From Pseudofabraea citricarpa (Eukaryota; Ascomycota; Leotiomycetes; Helotiales; Dermateaceae), in NCBI GenBank assembly GCA_029641185.1, contig JAPWGK010000008.1:868001-932000 (forward strand): 64,000 bases of DNA, written 5' to 3'. The position numbers were made by a program, and so were the translations under genes. A model generated the notes under the pieces. The model was not told the DNA's origin and ran no database searches. It saw nothing but the letters and a program-made list of their open reading frames with translations. Positions 55,153 through 64,000 of the stretch are shown here, piece by piece. Numbering within the stretch: the stretch's first letter is position 1; the number at the start of each line of letters is the position of its first letter.

Positions 55153-55160
55153 CTGATAAG
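55153..55160 (+). promoter_or_regulatory. GATA-factor site CTGATAAG
   Basis: Consensus AreA/NIT2-type site about 150 nt upstream of the AIF-like ATG (which is on the minus strand). Confidence 0.4.
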
Positions 55161-56613
55161 ATTACAGAGCAAATTGTCATGCCGGGCTAAACCGAAAAAA
55201 GGTGAAGCCGACATCGGGGCGCCGGCGCCTTCGTATTCCTTCTGGTTGTGGCGCGCTTCAGTCTGATCCACGCTCCTTCCATGAACAAGGATTGTGCCCC
55301 GTATGCGATTCGAAATCGATCGTGCATGCACCCAGACTCCGCGATCATGATCTGTTCCTCAATTTCAGAACTATACAAGAGGCACAATGAAGAAGCATGT
55401 GATATTGACCGCAGTTTGGTTAAGCGAGAAACGTAGTTCCTCGGTTCATTGTTTTGGCTGTGGGAGGCTGGAAGGACAACTATGTACGAGCTTTTCAGAA
55501 CACTAGAAAAGGCGTGATTAGGCACATTTCTTCTATCATTGAGTCTTACTGAAGCATGTCGGAAGACTAACTTGTTTTCCACTGTGTAAAGCACTACATC
55601 AAAATTTCAATTCAGAGAATAGCGTTAATTTGTGGCATACTAGCTTGTGAGATATAGTCTAGGGCCCGAAAGCTTTCAAAGTTAATGCTTACCTATGCAA
55701 CTAGTCTTGCCAAAAACTATAAATCTAAACACGGTCCCCAAATATGTTCATGCATGTACAGAGTCGCAGACGCAAGGATGCAGTGGTCTTTAAGACGCCT
55801 TGAAAGACCGTGGCCAGGTAAAGATAAGTCCAGATAAGCCAATTGGCTGTAATATTGCGAATAATTGACCTGGCCGATAGTGATACAATCTTGGCTTGCC
55901 CAGAACTAACATCATTGAATTCAACAGCTTCTCCATTTTAAAACGTAGAAAAAATCAAGCAATATCACTTGATTAAATAAAGCTATATGTAAATTAGCCG
56001 CAGTCAGAAGCTCAGAGTTTTAGTGTTTATAGTGCTGGATAATCTGGTCGATTCTCTAAACTCCTTTTTATTTCCAAGATTTGCTGCTGGTTGGTTTCGG
56101 TGGCCGAAGAGTCCGCACAAACGGAAAATTCAAAGAGCAGGCTAATCTTGCCAGACGTTTGGAGACGATCTCTATTGAAAATGCAAGTCATGAAAGGATT
56201 TTTGTGTTGGTGATCTTGATTAGGATGGTCAGATGAGATAAAACCGTGCCGTTGTCTGTATGTATGGAACGGCATGCGATGTTGGAACATGCAAGTAAGC
56301 AAACTAAGCGACCACCTGCCTAAGTAGTTTCTAATACCACATCTCAATAGGATTGTTCGAGAATGGGATACCTGGATGCTGTGAACCTCGCTTGTGTTTT
56401 AAACCACCGATTGTTGGCTCAGATTAACCGATGTTGGAATCGACTGCTTTTGCCGGGAGCCGCCATGTTGTGATTGGAGCTAAGGAGCTGTCGGCGAAGT
56501 ACTATGCTCTTCTTCATGGTAACGCCGTGAGGGTGGCGTCAACATGTGGTCTCAAAACACACTTGGACCTCGTATTATCCCCTGTACAACCCTTGGCGTG
56601 GGAAAATTTTGAT

Positions 56614-56699
56614 CTGATAAGATAACTAACAATTCATCCTCTAGGAAGGAGACTCCACACCTCGGCCCATCACCATTACCATTAATTTCATCTGATAAG
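56614..56699 (+). promoter_or_regulatory. paired CTGATAAG GATA-factor sites
   Basis: Two identical CTGATAAG octamers at 56614-56621 and 56692-56699, in the same orientation, about 730-800 nt upstream of the acetyltransferase ATG. Confidence 0.4.
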
Positions 56700-57307
56700 A
56701 TGACTGGGTATGAATGAATACTTTATATACCGGGGCGCAACAAGCTTAAATAATGCCCCTGTAGCGACATTTTCTTTTCAAGCTTCCAGGCTAGGTAGGT
56801 TACTATTCCTTCCCGAACAAAATCAACGATCATCCTTGCCAAGAACTTGTCATACATGGGTCTATCACCAATCCTAATTGCTCCTTCGGTCGAACAAAAA
56901 TCTAGGGAATGAGAGAGGATGACCAAGCGGCACAAGACCTTCTTGATCGGGTAGAATGTTAGGTAAAATCCCTCGTTTTGAAATAAGCTCGTACATGCAA
57001 CATGTACCATCGCGGCGCTTCAGTTGTCCGTCACCGACGATATTTGAACTTATATGAATTTTGGACGTGCTTCGAAGCCCTTACAAAGATCAGATTACAG
57101 CGGGGTAACAAGCATAAACAAGCCTTGGAGCACCGGAGAGCTCGCAAAGGAGCTTGGCAAGGGCTGTCCATCGTTGAAAAATACGAACTCGAACCTTTGA
57201 GGCGTAGCGGATGATTTTACCATTTGTTGAAATTATGCAAAAGCATGTGTTTGCAAATTGGGTGTAGCGACCAAAGACTCAAGGTTGCCTATCTGCTTGG
57301 CCCTGTG

Positions 57308-57315
57308 TATATAAA
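57308..57315 (+). promoter_or_regulatory. TATA box of the acetyltransferase gene
   Basis: TATATAAA about 106 nt upstream of the ATG at 57421. Confidence 0.5.
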
Positions 57316-57420
57316 CTACTGAAGAAATCTCCTCAACCAACGCTCCAATTTTCACCATCCTCTTCAACAAGTCTTTAAACACAATCGCTTGTCTACCTAA
57401 ATATATCACATCTCGCCGCC

Positions 57421-58269
57421 ATGGGGCTCGTCATTCTGCCAACACTTATTCCGGACATCAAAAAAGTGTACGATGTATACTTTGCCGCTTTCAAGCGTGA
57501 GCCGATGGCAGAGATAATGCTCTCTGTTCTATTTCCCCGTGGAATTACGGACGAATTTCGCCAAGCCCACACAGCAAACACCCTCGCCTATTGGCATGCG
57601 AGCCCTGATCAGTATACTTGGAAGTGTGTTGATACTGATTCTAACGAGATTGTCGGCATGGCTCTCGCAGACGTGTATCTTCATGAGCGCAGTGAAGAGG
57701 AACGCAAGTTCTTAGGAATTGGCTGGTTAGAAGGCGAGGAGAGGATACGCGCAGAGAAGATCATAACTCCTTTATGGGAAGTACGGGAGAAATTATGGGG
57801 TAGTCGACGATACATCTGTAAGTTTAACCTGCTCCCTACTAATGATTAGCATTGAAAACGGAACTGATACTTGGCAGACTGTCATGTCATTGCTGTAGAC
57901 CCGAAACATCAAGGCCGTAAGGCCGGTGCAGTCCTTGTCCAATGGGGAATTCAAGTAGGCGAGCAGGCTGGCCTGCCCGTATATTTTGAGTCGTCTCCTT
58001 CGACGGTCAAGATGTACGAAAAAATGGGTTTCGAGAGACTCGAGGAGAGCGTGGTACACAAGGCCGAGCTGATGGGAACTGAGACAGACATTGAAGTGCC
58101 ACTGATGGTCAAAATGCCATCGTGTGCTGGAGGTATTACATTTGAGGAATGGAGGGCGAATGGATATCCTGCTTGGGGTAATCAAAGCCCAGAAGTGGTG
58201 AAAGAAGATGTGAAAACTGAGAGTCAGGTCATCGTGACGACAACCATGTTACCTGTCAGTGTCAGCTGA
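57421..58269 (+). CDS. GNAT-family N-acetyltransferase
   Basis: Two exons, 57421..57817 and 57878..58269 (60-nt intron), 262 aa. The second exon opens with the acetyl-CoA-binding motif A: YCHVIAVDPKHQGRKAGAVL (Q/RxxGxA-type loop about 144-150), followed by GLPVYFESSPSTVKMYEKMG and FERLEE, the usual beta-5/alpha-4 end of the GNAT fold. The N-terminal part, with DVYFAAFKREPM and WKCVDTDSNEIVGMALADVY, matches fungal GNATs of the type found near metabolic genes. The acceptor amine is unknown. No localisation signal. The last ~30 residues are a Ser/Thr/Val-rich tail. Confidence 0.9.
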
Positions 58270-58630
58270 AGCAAGTGAGAGAGACAGTTGAAGTATTAGT
58301 AATTACGTAAATAATGTCCGTTTAGATATAATAGATTGAGAAAACATGTCAATACGCCTTGAGAGTATACTTAATTTTTGGCATTTTACCAGGCTCGTTA
58401 TGAATTTCCTTGTAAATACCTAGGTATCGGGGACCAACCTAGTCAGAACCGCTCTAATAAACCGTGAGAACATTTACAGGACTTTCTTCTATTGGACGAG
58501 ATTTAAAAGTACGACAACAGTTTTATCATTGAATAGGATTTCTGTCCAATTCCACTTACACCGACAACATAAAAAAGCAAAGATCAGATCTATATTTCTC
58601 TTATGTGATTGAATACTCCGAACAAATAAT
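58270..58630. other. intergenic between convergent genes
   Basis: 361 nt. Contains the fourth TACCTAGGTA palindrome (58417-58426). Confidence 0.55.
58417..58426. repeat. TACCTAGGTA palindrome, copy 4 of 4
   Basis: Ten-base perfect palindrome, extended to ATACCTAGGTAT, between convergent genes. Confidence 0.85.
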
Positions 58631-60196
58631 TTAACGACTAATAGGCCAGGATATCTCCATCTTGGCAAGCGAATCCCTTCTCTTCTCGTCTCTCTGAGCA
58701 TCGTACAAATTCTTCCGTTTGCTTTCCCACCACAATTTAGCCAACCCCCATATTCTTTCATTGTAACCATACACCAACGCATTTGCTAGGCCGACAAATT
58801 GTGTGCTAGCTTGTGCAATTGCCATACCGCGACTCTTGTTTCCACTTAGTTCAATAAGTCGATTGGCGATTCCGGGAATCCAAAGAAGAACGTAGCCGAT
58901 AGGATAAGCGTTAAATAGGAGAAGTTTTTGAATGTGAAGCTCACGACGGCCGGCGCTCACTGGTGGGGTGGGACTGGAAGATCTGATAGTGGTTATGACT
59001 CTATTTGGGGGCGGAATCCGTACTAGAGCAAGAGGATCCCGTGTAAGGAATGGGGATGTCTCGCTTCCACGTCGCGAGGAACTTGGCGAGGATTCTGTTG
59101 AAGAAGATGCCACCGAGTGTGAAGGATGAAAAGTTTGCTTGATGAGTTTGAATGCCGAAAGAGGAGGTGACACTGGCCCATGCCAACTGGATTGTGAGGT
59201 TGGAATACCCATATCCTTAGGATGAGTGGGAAAGTTTTTGAAATAATCGGTTTTTTCAAATGAGGTCCTGTCGTTTCCTGAATAGTCCGATGTTGAGTTC
59301 CAGCACCAATCATTGGGCTCTTCGCAGACCTCAAACTCGTCGTGTACGTAGATCTTTCTGATGTCCCTAGTTACTGGGTGGGTATTATCTGACCAATGCT
59401 CTATCCGTTCCATTCGAGGATAAATGTTGAACTGGGCAATGATTTTTTGATTTGAGAAGTGGCGATGCATGTGGATAAAAAGATAGGTGTACAAGCAAAC
59501 GACTGTGAAGATGATAGCCAGACGCCAGCCATGTCCCAATGCATAACGTAGCTCAGGCTTTTCGGCACTGAGCCAGCACCAGTTACCGCTCACTGGCTTG
59601 TAGTCGTCAAGTATAAGGCCAGTGAAACCTATGGCAATGTAAGAAATAATTCGGCAGTATGAGCCCTAATTATGACTTACTGGTACATAGTGGTACAAAC
59701 CAAATACCCATGGTTATCAGAAGTTTTGATTTCAAACCCACACTGGGCTTGTAGTTTGATCTTCGGAGAGTTATGACCGTTGCGATTGCGATGAATAGAA
59801 CTGAGAAATCGGTGCCCTATTTCTAAACTTTAGTATAAAGTGAGAAGCAAAATTGTCAGCAACTCTGCTATACCTGTACTGTAAGTTGCCCTATTAATCC
59901 GTTCAGGGTGCAAGCTCCTCCTGGCGGGATCGATCGATGAACTAAAGCATAAGTTCCTGAAATACTATTGTTCAGAGCATTGAAGAAGTCTATCAGCCAC
60001 CAACTGTTAATATTATTGTGAAGTCTATCGTAGTAACCAAATTAAACCAACCTGCGGCGGCCAAATTCAAGATCAATGTATGTCTGAAATGGCGATGTGG
60101 TGGTAGAACAAGGTAACATATAAAGATAGATCCAGCAGCAAACATAGAAAGGACGCTACCCACAAGTGTGGGAATAGCCAAGGCAAGATCCAGCAT
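58631..60196 (-). CDS. G protein-coupled receptor, fungal cAMP-receptor-like/Git3 class
   Basis: Four exons, 60196..60052, 59989..59874, 59816..59681 and 59628..58631, 464 aa with consistent phases. Seven hydrophobic helices can be placed: TM1 in the first 32 residues, TM2 HTLILNLAAADFFNALNN, TM3 VQGTDFSVLFIAIATVITL, TM4 LLITMGIWFVPLCTSFTGLI, TM5 WRLAIIFTVVCLYTYLFIHM, TM6 LLLFNAYPIGYVLLWIPGIA, TM7 AQASTQFVGLANALVYGY. The pre-TM5 motif SGNWCWLS and extracellular Cys (GGACTLNG) are typical of Aspergillus GprH-type receptors. A ~150-residue Ser-rich third cytoplasmic loop is present. It probably senses nutrients upstream of cAMP-PKA (inferred). Ligand unknown. Confidence 0.88.
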
Positions 60197-62406
60197 TTTG
60201 AATTAAGAGAGGGCAAAAGTCTTTGATTTCGATAACGCAGGAGCGTTTTCTAGTCCACATTCAACATAAAATTTGATAATTCATGGATCCCGTACTTTAT
60301 ATGAGGAATGCCTTCTTCGATCGGCAACGTCCTCTATGCTAGTTGTAGACACTGAAGCGAATGGTAGCCAAGCTGATCAATAACATTAGCCTAAATCTTG
60401 AGGAGCCCAAGCTTTAGTTCACGGTGTGAAGAAAAGCTTAAAGCTCAGACACAGATGTGATCAGGGCAGACCTAGTGGAAGTCATAATCATGGCTCACTA
60501 CGGAGTACTGCATGTGCTGCCAAATAAATGTTATCATGGGTATATGCCAACGTTTTGCATGAGAGTGATGATGTAGTGAACTTTAAATTCGTGTGCCAGT
60601 GAGACATTGCTATTACACCTGCAATCGGTCTCCACGTGTCGATAAAGCAGTCCTGCCATTTTTAAAGAGCCGGGAAATCAAAAGGGATTAACTGCTGTGA
60701 TGATATTATACAAATGCACGGAACTGCAGTACTGATTACTATGGTATATCCGAAAATTGTGGTGAGGTTCTGAAAGTGCATTGAATCTGTATTTTTGATA
60801 AGGCTTTAAAACCGTTAGAGGCGAACTGGTTCATCGGCCCACTCCAAGCTTTAGGTTAAATCGATGTGCGTATCATAGAAACCTTGATGAGTCTGTAGAA
60901 TCATCAATTTAAAATCTTTCAGGTCGCCGACCGACCATCCAGGGGTTTGGGTTGAGCAGAAACAATACAGGAAACATTACGGCGTTGACATGGACATTGT
61001 GTTGTGCATACTGTATACAGACATATGTTATAAGCGCAAATTAACTCTGATTCGAAACCTATGAAATAATCGCGCCTAAAGCGTAAAAGCACACTACTGC
61101 AGTCATTTATGACTTGTGCAGGAGTAACTTTGGCAAAGAGTTTGGGGCAAAGTCTCTACTGTCTCTCTTTCGCTTGTGAATGGGCTGGAAAGTTTAACTT
61201 TCGGGTTGCGGTTGGATAGTCGATGGCAATGAAACAGACTAAGTAGATGTGCCTGGTTGGCTGATCAGCCCTTCAAAATGTGGGGAAGGTTTCATATTTG
61301 ACTTAATGTCCGAACTCCGAATGATCGTCTGTAAGAGGACTAGAGAACCTTATGATGGCTGATATTTGCTTTGATAGGCTAAGATGGTTCATGCGAACTG
61401 GTGGCTCGCGCATAGCTATCTCTCTCGCTATGATCTACGGTACCAGTATCATGGCAAACAAGGGTGCTGAGTATATGCAGTAAGTAGTATGGCTTGGTCT
61501 GCTGGAATCCGGACAACCACACGATTTGACAAAACTGCACTTCTTAAATGTAACTTGTCGAATGATGACACCAGACGGCTAATATAAGTGATTATATACT
61601 GTATAGGTTTGATAGAGAGACATTATTTAACCATCTACGCACGGCAAGGAATTGGGGGGTCAGTTATCTAGACTTCAACCACACACAAAGTCAGCTGATC
61701 TATATATCAGCTTTATTTTGATGGAATAATATCAAATCTACTTGAAGTATGCTAAGTTTCTGCTTGTGGTTCAAGCCTTAAGATACGAAGGCGGTTTCAT
61801 TTTACTGCTTTGCTTGGTGGTTTGAGGTCCTTGAAAGCTAGCTCTCGCTTATTTCTTATACTCTTCAAGACTTACTGCAAAGGTATATTTCGAATTAAAA
61901 TTAAATGAATACAGTAACAGAGCCAACAACAATCAAACTTCTTAAGCGTTGCATTTAATGGTGACACTTTACCAATCCTCTGTTAAGCGACAAATAAAGT
62001 AAATGGCTATTCTTCTTTCACCTTAATACTCACCAAATACTCACCAAATACTCACCAAATACTGTTTTTTACTGAATATGTGTAAAAGCTCAAGTAGAAG
62101 CTCAGACTTCCGTGAGGTCTTCTGTGCCTCTTCTTATAATTATCTACCTATTGGTACCGTACTTTTCTGTTTATATTTGTAGTAGATCACGAGGTAAATC
62201 GACTAGGGTGAATGTTTCTCCGTGCTCGGGTATCGTGACAAATCTCCTCTCCCTCGCGACCTCACCAACTTATGCTATCCATCAGGCCCAACTTGACTTC
62301 TATTCTCCTCATTCCATAAATTTATATACCATAGCCAAATAGAGCCGCGATGGGGAAAACGTCATCAACATATTAAATTCGCCATTGCTCACCACGTGAA
62401 TAAGCC
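60197..62406. other. large intergenic region between GPCR and zinc-cluster factor
   Basis: 2.2 kb between divergent genes. Apart from the 11-nt tandem repeat at 62028-62060 and generic AT-rich stretches, I see no coding signal. The 76-codon frame at 62112-62342 is probably the factor's 5' leader. Confidence 0.5.
62028..62060 (+). repeat. three perfect copies of ACTCACCAAAT
   Basis: An 11-nt unit repeated head-to-tail three times, followed by a truncated ACT. It lies about 350 nt upstream of the zinc-cluster factor ATG. Confidence 0.85.
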
Positions 62407-64000
62407 ATGTCTAAAGATACACGAAAGACGTCACGAAGAACTCATATTACGACAGCTTGTGACAGATGTCGTGAGAGTAAGATCAAGTGTGATGGTTCTC
62501 GTCCCAAGTGTGGCAATTGCCAGAAGGGCAGACCGAAGCTGTGTATCTATCAACAAGAGGGCGATCGAAGACAGTACGTTTCATTTTTCATTAGAAAACA
62601 GACTTCGCACCATGTCATTTGTGTTGGCATCAAGGATTTTATAGCCGTTGCACAAATTTCATATGCCATAAATCTTGGTACCTCGGCAAAAATTGTCCTA
62701 CAGCGACAACATGACCAGACTAATTTTTGAATAGCATATCGCTACGTAAAGCCGTGGAGGTTTTCTCGAGCAGACTTAGCCAGCTCGAAAGATTTATCGA
62801 AGTCCAAAGTTTGGAAATACCTGCGCCTAAGCCGGAGGACGAACTTATGCTGAAGAGACTGCTTGCAACTCCAGACATCCCAGGAAGATCTGACACATTA
62901 TCGAAAACACAATTTACGAACCCTGGGATTGCAACTTCGGATTTTGCAACGCCTTGCAATCAATTTTCTCAAGAATCACTCGATCAGGATTTACAGGGCT
63001 TCTCCAGGGATGATCCTATCCTTTCAGGGCTTGAGAACCTAGACGCGTATTTTCAGGAACTATCAACACCCCCGCTTCTGGACAACCACCAAAGATTCGA
63101 TGCCCTGTCTGAAACCAGCATCAACGCATTTAATCATGAGCCATTAGATTGGGATATCATAAATTCAAACTCTAGTCTAATGCCAGCAGATTTCACACCC
63201 ACCTTAGAAAACTTCTACTATCCTTCATCCAGTGGAAATCCGGATCTCACTGTTCCGGTTCTTCGAGGGCTTGATTCTCAACTAGAGGCACCTGATCTCT
63301 CCGATACTGAAACAAGCCAATCAAGCGACGACGATAAAGATGAACTCATTGAGCAAATCTCATATCGGATGGGCTCATTGCAAATAGCCGAAGACGGAGA
63401 GCTGAGGTATTTTGGCGCCACATCCAATCTGAATCTGCTTGATAATACATGGCAACAAACAGGTCACGAAGGATCTTACACTCGCTCCAGAACGAAAGAA
63501 ATCATCAAGGCAGCAGGTCTCGGTGAACTAGCTAACCAAACGATCATTGACCACTTGACCAATCTCTACTTCGCGTGGGAAGATTCAAGTTTGCATGTCG
63601 TAGATCGAGAAGTGTATGAAGAGCAAAGGAAGCGCTATGAAGTTGAGAACGATGTCAGCACATTCTACTCGGAAACTCTAACTAATGCTATGTGCGTCCA
63701 TCTCCCAAATAAGTAACACATTTTGTTGAAAGTCTCGGAATTGATTGACATGTTTAATAGTTGTGCTTTTGGATCTCTATACAATTTCGAGCGAGCTTCA
63801 CAATTTCCGCCCCCCGAGTTCTTTTTTGATAGAGCAAAGGTTTTGCTAGAGTTGGAGCTTGACAATCCTCGAGTTGCAACTGTTCAAGCATTAATAATAA
63901 TGAGTAATTATGAGGCGGCATGTACAAAAGATGCTCGTGGTTGGTTATACAGTGGTATGTCTATCCTCTTTCGTTGTTTAATTGCACGACAAAATGTGGG
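62407..64000 (+). CDS. Zn2Cys6 transcription factor (partial, runs off right edge)
   Basis: Exons 62407..62573, 62735..63691 and 63761..63954, with a fourth donor (GTATGT) at 63955 and the rest beyond the window. The zinc cluster near the N-terminus reads ACDRCRESKIKCDGSRPKC and then GNC...LC (C-x2-C-x6-C-x6-C-x2-C-x7-C), binding two Zn2+ and CGG-type sites. The first intron (161 nt) falls after the cluster, and is followed by a short coiled linker, LRKAVEVFSSRLSQLERFIE. Exon 2 is acidic and Ser-rich. Exon 3 starts the fungal_trans middle homology region (FGSLYNFERASQF, VATVQALIIMSNYEAACTKD, ARGWLYSG). Probable pathway-specific activator, target unknown. Confidence 0.92.

Larger units (their letters stand above)
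55007..57420. other. large intergenic region with three CTGATAAG sites
   Basis: 2.4 kb between divergent AIF-like and acetyltransferase genes. CTGATAAG occurs at 55153, 56614 and 56692. A TATATAAA at 57308 precedes the acetyltransferase. Small frames (for example 55187-55594 minus, 56723-57010 minus) show no family traits. Confidence 0.55.

Overview
The window is nuclear DNA of a filamentous ascomycete (Pezizomycotina; Leotiomycetes is my guess, at low confidence). The evidence is eukaryotic gene structure with introns mostly of 45-75 nt, GTAAGT-type donors, CTAAC-like branch sites and TAG/CAG acceptors, together with fungus-specific families: Zn2Cys6 and Tachykinin/DUF3468-type regulators, 2EXR proteins, LaeA-like methyltransferases, a Git3/cAMP-receptor-like GPCR, Rxt3, Ama1 and an FCY2 permease. 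Genes are dispersed on both strands with no operons. I found no rRNA, tRNA, CRISPR array or intact transposon.

Layout: 1-1354 (-) an edge-truncated Hsp70-like ATPase; 2316-3036 (-) a secreted HNH nuclease; 5880-6377 (-) a secreted GPI-type Cys protein; 7673-8527 (-) an unknown nuclear-type protein; 9001-13027 (-) dynactin p150Glued; 13346-15385 (-) a GMC oxidoreductase; 17419-18538 (+) an alpha/beta hydrolase; 19432-21879 (+) two divergent F-box-like paralogues; 22757-24692 (+) a histidine acid phosphatase with a nested Cys-rich module; 25338-26795 (+) a LaeA-like methyltransferase; 26936-29335 (-) a CorA-like membrane protein; 30118-30735 (+) a tentative membrane protein; 30911-32251 (-) Bet4, divergent from 32834-35282 (+), an Ama1-type APC/C activator; 35416-36066 (-) an NADPH-FMN reductase; 36962-37681 and 38757-39842 (+) two 2EXR proteins; 40259-41695 (-) Cln3/battenin; 42730-46243 (+) Rxt3; 46779-47275 (-) a small secreted 9-Cys protein; 47901-49896 (-) a Tachykinin-like regulator; 50794-52980 (+) a 13-exon purine-cytosine permease; 53558-55006 (-) an AIF-like oxidoreductase; 57421-58269 (+) a GNAT acetyltransferase; 58631-60196 (-) a GPCR; 62407 to the right edge (+) a truncated Zn2Cys6 factor.

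Most genes are unrelated housekeeping or regulatory loci: microtubule motor (p150Glued), Rab prenylation (Bet4), meiotic APC/C (Ama1), chromatin (Rxt3) and vacuole (Cln3). Between them lie accessory secreted or sensing genes. I see no convincing biosynthetic cluster. The most notable points are three independently inferred GC-AG introns, the nested Cys-rich insertion in the phosphatase, an inverted promoter element shared by the two F-box paralogues, GATA-site palindromes near the permease, and four copies of a 10-bp palindrome (TACCTAGGTA), all intergenic. Exon models were built by hand from splice signals and reading-frame continuity and have not been checked against transcripts.
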